A stretch of DNA of 19,574 nucleotides from CAYJMQ01 sp964392415 (GCA_964392415.1 CAYMPL010000036.1:1-19574), one strand, 5' to 3'. Shown: positions 6,451-14,551, numbered from the stretch's first letter. Program-made: numbers and translations. Notes: generated by a model from the letters alone, not told the origin.

Positions 6451-6973
6451 AAGCACCACTATTTTGGGCGTAAAACATAAGGGGGGCATTGCCATTGCCG
6501 GAGATGGCCAGGTCAGCATGGGGCATACTATTATTAAGCATAATGCCAAAAAGATCAGGCGGATCTATCAGGATAAAATTGTCATCGGCTTTGCTGGCGC
6601 AACTGCGGATGCGATTACGCTTTATGAAAAATTTGAAGGAAAACTGGAACAATACCGTGGAAATCTGACGCGGGCCGCCGTTGAACTTGCCAAAGACTGG
6701 AGAACAGATCGTATGCTCCGGCGCCTGGAAGCGCTCCTCGTCGCTGCTGATAAAGACACTTTGCTTACGATTTCCGGAAGCGGTGACGTCATTGAACCAG
6801 ATGACGGAATCATCGGCATTGGATCTGGCGGCCCCTACGCCGCCGCGGCAGCAAAAGCGTTGATTCGGTATTCGGATCTTTCTGCAAAAGAAATCGCGGA
6901 AACCGCGGTTCATATTGCGTCGGATATCTGTGTCTATACAAATCCAAAAATCATCTGTGAGGAGATCAAATGA
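6419..6973 (+). CDS. hslV: HslV, protease subunit of HslVU
   Basis: This is the proteolytic subunit of the bacterial proteasome-like HslVU complex, a double hexameric ring that degrades proteins unfolded by HslU. Family landmarks are TTILGVKHKGG, AIAGDGQVS, the AGATADA segment, AVELAKDWRTDRMLRRLEA, IGIGSGGPYA and ICVYTN. The N-terminal nucleophile is a Thr just before TILGV, here T13. Most homologues have it at residue 2 or within a few residues of the start. The only canonical start is the ATG at 6419, with GGAGG 3 nt upstream, so the precursor carries a 12-residue basic leader (MTKRIQRPKIRS) that must be removed. The gene overlaps xerC by 32 bp and hslU by 4 bp (ATGA). Confidence 0.95.
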   Translation: MTKRIQRPKIRSTTILGVKHKGGIAIAGDGQVSMGHTIIKHNAKKIRRIYQDKIVIGFAGATADAITLYEKFEGKLEQYRGNLTRAAVELAKDWRTDRMLRRLEALLVAADKDTLLTISGSGDVIEPDDGIIGIGSGGPYAAAAAKALIRYSDLSAKEIAETAVHIASDICVYTNPKIICEEIK

Positions 6974-8355
6974 AGTATCTAACGCCGCCAGAAATTGTAA
7001 AAGAACTCGATAAATATATTATCGGCCAGGATAAAGCGAAACGCGCGGTCGCCATCGCCTTAAGAAATCGCTGGAGAAGACAGCAGGTCGACTCCGATCT
7101 GCGCGATGAAATTGCCCCCAAAAACATTATCATGATTGGACCGACGGGGATCGGAAAAACAGAAATTGCCAGACGGCTTGCGAAACTCGCCTCAGCCCCT
7201 TTTCTAAAAATTGAAGCGTCAAAATTTACAGAGGTCGGTTACGTCGGAAAAGATGTGGAATCGATGATTCGCGACTTAACCGAACTCGCGGTTAAAATGA
7301 CCAAGGAAGAAGAAAAAAAGAAGGTTCACGATAAAGCTACGGCCCGGGCGGAAGAAAGGGTTCTCGATCTTCTCCTCCCCCCAATAGAAAGGGCTGCTTT
7401 TCCAAAAACAAATCTCGATCCAAGAGAAGCGACAATCACGTTCAAAACGGAAGTGATTGATCAGGAACAAAACAAAACGCGCGAAAAGCTAAGAATACTT
7501 CTTAAAGAGGGAAAATTAAACGACCGTGAGGTCACAATCAAAACACAGGAAAGAAGGGGATTTCCGATTATAGAAGTTTTTACAAACCACCCAAATATCG
7601 AAGAGCTCGATACGCAAATGCGGGAGATGGTTGGAAATTTTATGCCAAAAAAAGCAAAAAACCGTGCGTTGAAAGTCCCGGAGGCGCTGAAAGTTCTCGC
7701 GCTCGAAGAAGCGCAAAAAATGATTGATATGGATAAAGTGGTCGAGATGGCATTGAGGCGCGTTCAGGAGAGTGGAATCATTTTTATTGACGAAATCGAT
7801 AAGGTCGCAAGTTCTCATTCTAAAATCGGCCCCGATGTTTCCCGTGAAGGGGTTCAACGGGATCTCCTTCCCATCGTTGAAGGGGCAAATGTTTCGACGA
7901 AATATGGAATCGTAAAAACAGATCATATTCTTTTTATTGCCGCTGGCGCTTTTCATATGACAAAACCATCCGATCTCATCCCCGAGCTTCAGGGACGTTT
8001 TCCGATCCGTGTCCAGCTTGACAGCCTCAACAAGGAAGACTTTATACGAATTCTTCTTGAACCAAAAAATTCCCTTACCAAACAATACCATGCGCTCCTC
8101 AAAACCGAGGGGATTGATCTTCAATTTACAGAAGACGCCATTGACGAAATCAGTGAAATCTCCTCACTCGTAAATCAGCGCTCTGAAAATATCGGCGCGA
8201 GGCGCCTTCACACCGTTATGGAAAAATTACTCGAAGATATTTCCTTCGATGCGGAAAAGATGGCTGGACAAAACATCCTCATGGACAAAAAAATGGTTCG
8301 CGGAAAACTCAAGGATATCATAGAAGACGAAAATTTAAGTAGGTATATTTTATGA
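6970..8355 (+). CDS. hslU: HslU, ATPase subunit of HslVU
   Basis: This 461-residue AAA+ unfoldase caps the HslV rings and feeds them substrate. Visible parts are the N-terminal LTPPEIVKELDKYIIGQD, Walker A GPTGIGKT at 57-64, the pore-loop region KFTEVGYVGKDVESMIRDL, a variable I-domain (about 110-240), Walker B GIIFIDEID near 270, the GRFPIRV arginine-finger region, and the C-terminal LSRYIL tail. In known HslU proteins this tail inserts into HslV and activates it. Length and motif order are complete. The start overlaps the hslV stop as ATGA, giving coupled translation that suits a stoichiometric complex. The gene ends 5 nt before a palindromic repeat that separates it from topA. Confidence 0.96.
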   Translation: MKYLTPPEIVKELDKYIIGQDKAKRAVAIALRNRWRRQQVDSDLRDEIAPKNIIMIGPTGIGKTEIARRLAKLASAPFLKIEASKFTEVGYVGKDVESMIRDLTELAVKMTKEEEKKKVHDKATARAEERVLDLLLPPIERAAFPKTNLDPREATITFKTEVIDQEQNKTREKLRILLKEGKLNDREVTIKTQERRGFPIIEVFTNHPNIEELDTQMREMVGNFMPKKAKNRALKVPEALKVLALEEAQKMIDMDKVVEMALRRVQESGIIFIDEIDKVASSHSKIGPDVSREGVQRDLLPIVEGANVSTKYGIVKTDHILFIAAGAFHMTKPSDLIPELQGRFPIRVQLDSLNKEDFIRILLEPKNSLTKQYHALLKTEGIDLQFTEDAIDEISEISSLVNQRSENIGARRLHTVMEKLLEDISFDAEKMAGQNILMDKKMVRGKLKDIIEDENLSRYIL

Positions 8356-8360
8356 TTAGT

Positions 8361-8424
8361 GTCATCCTGAGCCGAAGGCGAAGGATCTCTTCGTCGAGAT
8401 TCCTCGCCTTCAGCTCGGAATGAC
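8361..8424. repeat. 64-bp palindromic REP-like repeat (copy 2), likely bidirectional terminator
   Basis: Two 29-nt arms flank a 6-nt loop (TTCGTC at 8390-8395). The left arm begins GTCATCCTGAGCCGAAGGCG and ends GATCTC; the right arm begins GAGATTCCTCGCC and ends GCTCGGAATGAC. Five arm positions mismatch or would be G-U. It fills the 71-bp gap between convergent hslU and topA, so both transcripts could end in a long hairpin. It shares the GTCATCC head with 4093-4135. Confidence 0.75.
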
Positions 8425-8426
8425 AA

Positions 8427-10706
8427 CTAGACTGATTCTTTATAATTACACTCTTTATTCAGACAAAAATGGGTTGTTCCCTCGCTCTTGGTTGTCTTTG
8501 AAACCAGAAATGCCGCGCCGCAGGATGGACATGGTTTATTGATCAACGGATACCAGCTCGCAAATTTGCATTTTGGATAATTTTTACACCCGTAAAAGAT
8601 TCTTCCTGCCCGTGAACTCCGCTCAACAATTTCTCCCCCGCATCCTTTCTGCGGACAGGGAACGCCGAGCGTAAATGACTTTGTAAACTTGCATTCCGGA
8701 TAACGTGAACAGGCAAGAAAACGGCCAAATCTCCCCCTCTTCACGATAAGCGAACTGTGACAGAGATCGCAGGTCTGTCCAGTCTTTTCCTTAGCCTGTA
8801 TTTCCAGTTCCCCCTCATGGTTTATCGCAAAATCACGCGTATTCTTACATTCTGGATAAGACGAACAGGCCAAAAATTGTCCGCGCCTCCCCCATTTGAT
8901 TACCATCGGAGAACCGCATTTGTCACAGAGATGCCCTGTCACTTTTTCTTCCACTTTCACATTTCGCATCTCTTTTTCCGCTTTCTTCAGAGCCTGATTG
9001 AAAGGCTGATAGAACTCTTTGAGCATTTTGATCCAGTCGACCTTTCCTTCTTCAATGAGATCGAGTTTCTCCTCCATCCCTGCCGTGAATTCTATATTTA
9101 GAATTTCCGGAAAACTTTTTACAAGGAGATCGGTCACAAGATTTCCAAGCTCTGTCGGATAAAACCGATTTTCCTTCTTTTCAGCATACTCACGTTCCTG
9201 AATTGCATTCAAAATACTGGCATAGGTGGAGGGGCGGCCGATTCCGTTTTCTTCAAGCGCTTTGATAAGCGATGCTTCCGAAAAGCGGGGAGGGGGTTCT
9301 GTAAAATGCTGCAGCGGGGTTAGCTCTTTCAGATCAGCACGATCATTCTCTTTTACATCGGGAAGTTGCGATGTTCCCTCTTCTTCTTCATTATTCTCAT
9401 CCTTCTTTTTTTGAATCTCTTCTTTTTCTTCCTGATAGACTGCCAAAAATCCCAAAAATTTGACCACCTGTCCCGTGGCGCGAAAGATATATTTTCCACG
9501 CAAAGCATGGGGCCCAATGGCATCAATCGTCAAGATCGTCTGATCAATCAATGCCGGCATCATCTGACAGGCGACAAATCGGTTCCAGATGAGTTCATAC
9601 AAACGATAGAGATCCCTGTCGAGATACGATTTGATTCTCTCAGGCGGATGAGCGAGAGAGGTAGGGCGAATCGCTTCATGGGCTTCCTGCGCAGATTTTC
9701 GGCTTTTGTAAATATTCGGCGCATCGGGCAAATATTCCTTCCCGTACGTTTTCACAATATAACTTCGCACGGCCGAAATAGACTCGCCGGATAGCCGCGT
9801 CGAATCTGTTCTCATGTAGGTAATAAGTCCCAACGCCCCTTCTGCCCCAACCTCAATTCCCTCATAGAGCTTTTGGGCCAATCGCATCGTTCTGTCGGCG
9901 CTGAACCCCAGTTTTCTTGCGGCATCCTGTTGAAGTTTCGAGGTAATGAAGGGGGGAACCGGATTCTTCTTTCGTTCTTTGCGAACAACCGCCGCAATTG
10001 AAAATCGCGCGCCATGCAAAGCGGTCAAAATCGCTTTGGCCTCTTTTTCATTTGCAATTTCCGCTTTACGTCCTTCGATCTGAAAAAGACGCGCTTCAAA
10101 TTCTTTTCCGTCAGAAGAGAGTTTTGCAACGATCGACCAATATTCCTCCGGTTTAAATGCCTGAATTTCAGCCTCCCGATCGACAACCATCCGGAGCGCA
10201 ACCGACTGCACACGCCCGGCGCTAAGCCCCCTGCGCACTTTCCTCCAAAGAATGGGACTGATTTTGTAGCCAACCAGCCGATCCAGAATCCGCCTTGTCT
10301 GCTGAGCCTCAAATTTATCTTTATTGAGCGGTCCCGGATGACTAATCGCCTCTTCAACCGCTTTTTTGGTGATTTCATTGATTAAAACCCGAAACACATT
10401 CTTATTTTTCTTCTTAATATCTTCGTAAATATGCCACGCGATCGCCTCCCCTTCACGATCGGGATCTGGGGCAAGATAGACTTTGTCGACAGAGGCGGCA
10501 GCTTTCGCAATCTCCTTTAGAACTTTCTCTTTCCCTTTAATTACTTCATACTCGGGTTTAAAATCTTTGGCCGGATCGACACCCAGACTTTTTTTAGGAA
10601 GATCTTTGACATGACCGATAGAGGCCTTGATTTGGAAGTTCCTTCCTAAATATTTCTTAATGGTATTGGCTTTCGCCGGAGATTCAACGACAACAAGCGC
10701 TTTCAT
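8427..10706 (-). CDS. topA: DNA topoisomerase I (type IA)
   Basis: This 759-residue enzyme relaxes negative supercoils. The Toprim domain has E8 in VVESPAK and D81-x-D83-R-E (APDPDREGEA). The active-site tyrosine is Y297 in GLITYMRTDSTRLS. An Asp/Glu/Lys-rich insertion occupies about 426-455 between core motifs. The C-terminus carries four Cys4 zinc fingers: C594-C620, C646-C672, C684-C713 and C726-C753. The last is divergent and ends in HFCLNKEC. The start overlaps the dprA stop by 4 bp (ATGA), so dprA-topA is one transcript, an order known in many bacteria. It converges on hslU through the palindromic repeat. Confidence 0.96.
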   Translation of the reverse strand: MKALVVVESPAKANTIKKYLGRNFQIKASIGHVKDLPKKSLGVDPAKDFKPEYEVIKGKEKVLKEIAKAAASVDKVYLAPDPDREGEAIAWHIYEDIKKKNKNVFRVLINEITKKAVEEAISHPGPLNKDKFEAQQTRRILDRLVGYKISPILWRKVRRGLSAGRVQSVALRMVVDREAEIQAFKPEEYWSIVAKLSSDGKEFEARLFQIEGRKAEIANEKEAKAILTALHGARFSIAAVVRKERKKNPVPPFITSKLQQDAARKLGFSADRTMRLAQKLYEGIEVGAEGALGLITYMRTDSTRLSGESISAVRSYIVKTYGKEYLPDAPNIYKSRKSAQEAHEAIRPTSLAHPPERIKSYLDRDLYRLYELIWNRFVACQMMPALIDQTILTIDAIGPHALRGKYIFRATGQVVKFLGFLAVYQEEKEEIQKKKDENNEEEEGTSQLPDVKENDRADLKELTPLQHFTEPPPRFSEASLIKALEENGIGRPSTYASILNAIQEREYAEKKENRFYPTELGNLVTDLLVKSFPEILNIEFTAGMEEKLDLIEEGKVDWIKMLKEFYQPFNQALKKAEKEMRNVKVEEKVTGHLCDKCGSPMVIKWGRRGQFLACSSYPECKNTRDFAINHEGELEIQAKEKTGQTCDLCHSSLIVKRGRFGRFLACSRYPECKFTKSFTLGVPCPQKGCGGEIVERSSRAGRIFYGCKNYPKCKFASWYPLINKPCPSCGAAFLVSKTTKSEGTTHFCLNKECNYKESV

Positions 10707-11803
10707 GTCACATATTTCCTGTAATAATGGTCATGAGAATCGCAGGAAATCAATCCCTTAAACTCCAGAGATAACAAAAGTTCTGAAAGATGCCCTGAGT
10801 TGAAATGGGTCTGTTCTACCAGTTGATCAAACTGCGGTGAGTCATCTAAAAGCGAAAGGATTTTTTCTTCTTCCACATCTAAAGACTGCACAAACTGGGG
10901 TTTCAGTGTCAAGTCGTCTTTTGAAAATGAGGGTTCAATCTCTTCCAAAACATCTGAAGCTGAAGTCACAAGCTTTGCTCCTTTTTGTATGAGATCATTC
11001 GTTCCGGAAGATGTTTCTGAAGTGATTCTCCCGGGCACCGCGAAAACCTCTCTCCCCTGCTGCAGCGCTTCATAGGCAGTAATCAGCGCCCCGCTTTTCC
11101 TCGGCGCTTCGACAACAATAACGCCATGGCAAAGACCGCTTATAATTCGATTGCGCTTCGGAAAATGGAACCTCTCTGGTTTTGTTTTCATCGGAAATTC
11201 AGAAAGAATGGCCCCTGACAAAGGAATTTCTTCATAGAGCCTCTTATGACTGGGTGGGTAAATATAAGAGAGTCCGTTTCCAATGACCGCTATGGTTTTT
11301 CCACCCGATGAAATAGCTGTTTCGTGAGCCTTGCGATCGATTCCCAGAGCCAAACCGCTGATGATAGTCGTGTCGTAATCTAAAAGATTACGACACAAAT
11401 AATCTGTCACCTCCAGTCCATAAGCTGTTGCCGAACGGGTACCCACAACAGCCAGATAATACTTCGTCTTCGGGAAGGTTCCTTTCATATAAAGAAGGGG
11501 TGGCGGATCAGAAATTTCTTTAAGCAGACGGGGATAATCTGGATCACTATAACGAATAAGACGAACTCCCTCTTTTTGAATTAAATCCATTTCCTTCTCA
11601 GCTTCTTTCGCAACCTGACCCGCAATTCCAAGTTTTTCCCGAAGTTTCTGGGAAATAACAGGAATGCCGCAAAGATCCTGGCTGGACAGCGAAAAAAGCT
11701 TCGAAAGGTTTCCCTCAAAATGCTTGAACAGTAAATCAAACTGCCGGAAACTGACTCCCAGCATATTCAAAGCGACCCAATAAAGATGTGCATCTGATTC
11801 CAT
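10703..11803 (-). CDS. dprA: DNA processing protein DprA (Smf)
   Basis: DprA loads RecA onto incoming single-stranded DNA during natural transformation; it is also widespread in bacteria not known to be competent. The protein has an N-terminal HhH/SAM-like region, then the Rossmann-like core with VVGTRSATAYG, ISGLALGIDRKAH, VIGNGLSYIYPP, SEFPMKTKPERFHFPKRNRIISGL, VVEAPRKSGALITA and VFAVPGRI, and a C-terminal winged-helix domain. An ATG at 11815 adds four residues (MRAR). A promoter whose -10 box abuts that ATG would start transcription near 11807-11809, so ATG 11803 (MESDAH...) is the likelier start, with almost no leader. A perfect 12-bp inverted repeat lies within the coding region at 11370-11396. 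Confidence 0.93.
   Translation of the reverse strand: MESDAHLYWVALNMLGVSFRQFDLLFKHFEGNLSKLFSLSSQDLCGIPVISQKLREKLGIAGQVAKEAEKEMDLIQKEGVRLIRYSDPDYPRLLKEISDPPPLLYMKGTFPKTKYYLAVVGTRSATAYGLEVTDYLCRNLLDYDTTIISGLALGIDRKAHETAISSGGKTIAVIGNGLSYIYPPSHKRLYEEIPLSGAILSEFPMKTKPERFHFPKRNRIISGLCHGVIVVEAPRKSGALITAYEALQQGREVFAVPGRITSETSSGTNDLIQKGAKLVTSASDVLEEIEPSFSKDDLTLKPQFVQSLDVEEEKILSLLDDSPQFDQLVEQTHFNSGHLSELLLSLEFKGLISCDSHDHYYRKYVT
11370..11396. repeat. Perfect 12-3-12 inverted repeat inside dprA
   Basis: GTGTCGTAATCT, spacer AAA, then AGATTACGACAC: two perfectly complementary 12-nt arms. On the coding (minus) strand it specifies CRNLLDYDT, just before the ISGLALGID core motif. The protein alignment is not interrupted, so it is not an insertion. 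Confidence 0.85.
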
Positions 11804-11815
11804 CCGGGCGCGCAT

Positions 11816-11843
11816 TCTATAGGATTTGAAAGGAGGTTGTCAA
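11816..11843 (-). promoter_or_regulatory. Sigma-70 promoter for dprA-topA
   Basis: On the minus strand, a perfect -35 TTGACA (11838-11843) is followed by TATAGAAT, giving TATAGA with a 16-bp spacer or TAGAAT with 18 bp. The predicted start near 11807-11809 lies downstream of ATG 11815 and 4-6 nt before ATG 11803. Confidence 0.6.
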
Positions 11844-11865
11844 ACTGCAGCTGCTTTGATAGAAG
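11837..11865 (+). promoter_or_regulatory. Weak promoter for the GNAT-like gene, sharing its -35 with dprA
   Basis: A -35-like TTGTCA (11837-11842) and -10-like TAGAAG (11860-11865) are 17 bp apart. The -35 lies on the same TTGTCAA bases that form the dprA -35 on the other strand. The predicted start is near 11872, at the ATG at 11874; no Shine-Dalgarno is visible. Confidence 0.4.
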
Positions 11866-11873
11866 CTTCCCTT

Positions 11874-12998
11874 ATGGCAATTGAGGTTAAGAAAATCGAT
11901 TTTTCTGGGAAAGCATTTAAAGAATTTCTTCTCTTCCCCTGGCAAATCTACCAGAATGATTCTCATTGGGTTCCACCCCTTCTTATAGATCAAAAAAAGA
12001 TTCTAAATCCTCATAAAAATCCATTTTTTGAACACTCAGAAGCGGAAATCTATGGGGCATATGGGAATGGAAAACTCGTTGGGAGAATTGTCGTCGGAAT
12101 AAATAACAATTCAAATAAATTCAGAAATGAAAAAGTTGCCTTTTTTGGCTTTTTTGAATCCTATAATCGACCAGAGGTCTCAATGGCCTTATTTGAACTG
12201 GCGGCTGAATGGGCAAAGAAAAAGGGAATGAAAGTCCTGCGGGGACCTTTCAATCTCACCATAAACGATGAAGCGGGGCTTTTGGTTTCAGGATTTGATT
12301 CGGATCCTTACGTCATGTTAACGCACAATCCGCCGTATTATGAGCGTTTGATTTTAAATGCCGGTTTAAAACCGGCGATGGATGCCTACTCCTATTTCAT
12401 TGAAGATTCAGCGGCGCTTCTCACGGAACCGTTGCTCCAGTTGGCCAATGACACAAAAAAAAAATTTAACCCTGTTATCCGATCTATTGATACCGGGAAA
12501 AACTTTCTCCGGGATGCCCATATTGCGATGGATATGGTTAATGAGTCGCTCTCGTCAAATTGGGGCGCCGTCCCGATGACAGACAGGGAAATCGAATTCA
12601 AAGCGAAAGATTTAAAAGTTGCTTTAATACCAGATCTCTGTTTTTTTGTGGAAGTAAATGGAAAAACGGTCGGATTTTCTCTGACGCTCCCCAATTTCAA
12701 TGAAGCGATTAAAAAAGCCAATGGAAGGCTTTTTCCGCTCGGTTTGCTTAAAATCTTATATTATTCCAAAAAAATCGGCGCCGCCCGGACGGTACAGTTG
12801 GGAATGATCAAGGAATATCAAAAAACAGGGCTTGGCGCTTATTGTTATGTTGAGATTGTAAGGCGGGCAAAGAAACACGGATTTCATCGGGGAGAAATGT
12901 CGTGGATCCTTTCAAATAACAAACCGATGGTCAATGCCGCGGAGCTTCTGGGGGCAAAACGGTATAAAACCTACCGCTGGTTTGAAAAAGGGCTATGA
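11874..12998 (+). CDS. GNAT-like N-acetyltransferase superfamily protein
   Basis: This 374-residue protein of unknown substrate resembles a conserved bacterial group with GNAT-like acyltransferase folds. Visible traits are the N-terminal segment FLLFPWQIYQNDSHWVPPL, then HKNPFFEHSEAEIYGAYGNGKLVGRI, where the strand-turn-strand of a GNAT core is recognisable, GPFNLTINDEAGLLVSGFD, and a C-terminal half with VQLGMIKEYQKTGLGAYCYVEIVRRAKKHGF resembling the acetyl-CoA-binding motif A region. It may be two tandem GNAT folds. An in-frame ATG at 11826 exists, but it lies before the probable promoter, so the ATG at 11874 (MAIEVKKIDF...) is chosen. It is divergent from dprA and converges on the second response regulator with 9 nt between stop codons. 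Confidence 0.72.
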   Translation: MAIEVKKIDFSGKAFKEFLLFPWQIYQNDSHWVPPLLIDQKKILNPHKNPFFEHSEAEIYGAYGNGKLVGRIVVGINNNSNKFRNEKVAFFGFFESYNRPEVSMALFELAAEWAKKKGMKVLRGPFNLTINDEAGLLVSGFDSDPYVMLTHNPPYYERLILNAGLKPAMDAYSYFIEDSAALLTEPLLQLANDTKKKFNPVIRSIDTGKNFLRDAHIAMDMVNESLSSNWGAVPMTDREIEFKAKDLKVALIPDLCFFVEVNGKTVGFSLTLPNFNEAIKKANGRLFPLGLLKILYYSKKIGAARTVQLGMIKEYQKTGLGAYCYVEIVRRAKKHGFHRGEMSWILSNNKPMVNAAELLGAKRYKTYRWFEKGL

Positions 12999-13007
12999 AA
13001 AACGAAT

Positions 13008-13739
13008 TTAAGCCGCTTTTTTCAATGGTTCTTCTTTAACGGAAGGCGGTTCCTCAATCATATAACCGATACCACGGACAGTTTTGATATAACTATTTTG
13101 GGCATCCGTATCTATTTTCCTTCGAAGATAAGTCACATAAACATCTACAATGTTCGTAAAAGTCTCTGAGCTCCCTTTCCAGACATGATTTAAAATCATA
13201 TTGCGAGTAACAGCGGTTCCGGCATGATTCATCAGGTATTCAAACAGTTGAAATTCTTTGATTGTCAATTCAATCTGTTTTCCAGATACGGTCACTTTGT
13301 GTGAAGCGGGGTGAAGTTCGATATCCCCCAGTTTTAATACTTTTCGATGAAGTTTTCTCGCTTTATTTACAAGATTCTGGATACGAATCTCAAGCTCTTC
13401 CAGCTCACACGGTTTTACCACGTAATCATCCACCCCTGTCTGAAACGCCTTCACCTTGTGTCTTACATCCTTTTGGATTGAAAACATAAGAACAGGTATC
13501 TCTGGTTTTTGTTTTTTAATCTCTGCACAGACGGAAACGCCATCCATATCGGGAAGGGTGTAATCTAAGATCACAAGATCAGGATTTTGGTGGTTCATCT
13601 GAAAGATTCCTGTTTTTCCCTTTTCTGCTTCAAGGACTTCATACCCTTTTGGTTTAAAGAAATCTCTAACCAGACTTCGATCTTCCGCGCTATCATCGAC
13701 AATTAAAATTTTAAAATGCTGTTTCGGTGTTTCTTTCAT
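13008..13739 (-). CDS. OmpR-family response regulator (second of a tandem pair)
   Basis: This 243-residue regulator has a receiver domain (about 9-125) with acidic pair D15/D16, phosphoacceptor D59 (LVILDYTLPDMDG), switch residue S87 and K109 (VVKPCE). A winged-helix DNA-binding domain follows (about 135-230: IELTIKEFQLFEYLM, ETFTNIVDVYVTYLRRKID, IKTVRGIGYM). It ends in a Pro/Glu/Lys tail, KEEPLKKAA. It starts one base after the stop of the upstream paralogue and shares the ETFTNIVDVY and KTVRGxGYM segments with it, so the pair arose by tandem duplication or old co-option. No sensor kinase gene lies nearby, so the phosphodonor is unknown. The target genes cannot be read from this window. Confidence 0.92.
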   Translation of the reverse strand: MKETPKQHFKILIVDDSAEDRSLVRDFFKPKGYEVLEAEKGKTGIFQMNHQNPDLVILDYTLPDMDGVSVCAEIKKQKPEIPVLMFSIQKDVRHKVKAFQTGVDDYVVKPCELEELEIRIQNLVNKARKLHRKVLKLGDIELHPASHKVTVSGKQIELTIKEFQLFEYLMNHAGTAVTRNMILNHVWKGSSETFTNIVDVYVTYLRRKIDTDAQNSYIKTVRGIGYMIEEPPSVKEEPLKKAA

Positions 13740-13740
13740 G

Positions 13741-14442
13741 TCAGGCCGCCTTTCTTTGGGTTAGATCTTCAAGCATATAGCCAAAACCGCGAACGGTTTT
13801 AATAAAGGATCTTCTGTCAGGAAGATCAATCTTTTTTCTCAGATAATTCATATAGACATCGACAATATTGGTAAAGGTCTCTGGATTTTCAGCCCCCCAT
13901 ACATGTTCTAAAATCATTTTTCGTGTAAGAACTTTATCGATATTGAGCATCAGATATTCGAGGAGAGTATATTCGGTCACAGAGAGCTCAATCGCGCCCC
14001 CCCCCCTTGTTACGCGATGGGCATCCTGATCCAAAACAATCTCGCCATAGATCAATTTCCCTCTTGGTTTTACCTGATATTTTTTCAGCAAATTCTGGAT
14101 GCGGACATAGAGTTCGTCCAAATCACACGGTTTTGCCAAATAATCGTCGCAGCCGGACTGAAAGCCGGTTCGTTTGTGTTCGACGGTCCCCCCCACAGAA
14201 AGAATAAGAATGGGGATTTCTGGTTTCTTCCCTTTCATGTTCTGGCAAACTTCAATTCCCGATAAGCCAGGCATATTCCAGTCCAAAACCACAAGCTGGG
14301 GAGATTCTTTATCGAAAAGATAAACCCCTTCAAATCCATTTTTGGCAACCATTAATTCAAATCCTTTCGATTCAAGATAATTCTTTAAAAGATCGATGTC
14401 CTCCGCTTTGTCATCCACAACGAGTATCCTGATTTTTTCCAT
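13741..14442 (-). CDS. OmpR-family response regulator (first of a tandem pair) with a G10 tract
   Basis: This 233-residue paralogue of the downstream regulator has a receiver with D10/D11, phosphoacceptor D54 (VVLDWNMPG), S82 and K104 (AKPCD), and a winged-helix domain (IELSVTEYTLLEYLM, ETFTNIVDVYMNYLRKKID, IKTVRGFGYML). GGAGAGG lies about 5 nt before the ATG. A run of ten G on the coding strand (13997-14006) encodes part of R146-GGG-A150, just ahead of the winged-helix core. A change of one base there would remove the DNA-binding domain. The two regulators probably share a promoter in 14443-14604, where I see no convincing boxes. No cognate kinase is visible; the GHKL protein at 73-681 lacks a HisKA domain and is unlikely to serve. 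Confidence 0.92.
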   Translation of the reverse strand: MEKIRILVVDDKAEDIDLLKNYLESKGFELMVAKNGFEGVYLFDKESPQLVVLDWNMPGLSGIEVCQNMKGKKPEIPILILSVGGTVEHKRTGFQSGCDDYLAKPCDLDELYVRIQNLLKKYQVKPRGKLIYGEIVLDQDAHRVTRGGGAIELSVTEYTLLEYLMLNIDKVLTRKMILEHVWGAENPETFTNIVDVYMNYLRKKIDLPDRRSFIKTVRGFGYMLEDLTQRKAA

Positions 14443-14551
14443 ATAAACCTCTCCATCCCTTTCAACAGACCCATCGGAAGTTTCTCATTAAAACTTTAGG
14501 CAATTTTAAGATGGCATGGGGACGACAACTTTTACCTTGTTTTTAAGCTAT

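Noticed and set aside
11826..11873. N-terminal extension of the GNAT-like protein from the ATG at 11826
   Set aside because: These codons lie across the likely divergent promoters and encode a segment (KGGCQTAAALIEAS) with no recognisable fold contribution.
12360..12376. 8-1-8 palindrome GCCGGTTTAAAACCGGC in the GNAT-like gene
   Set aside because: Short and codon-driven; expected by chance in a window of this size, unlike the 12-bp case in dprA.
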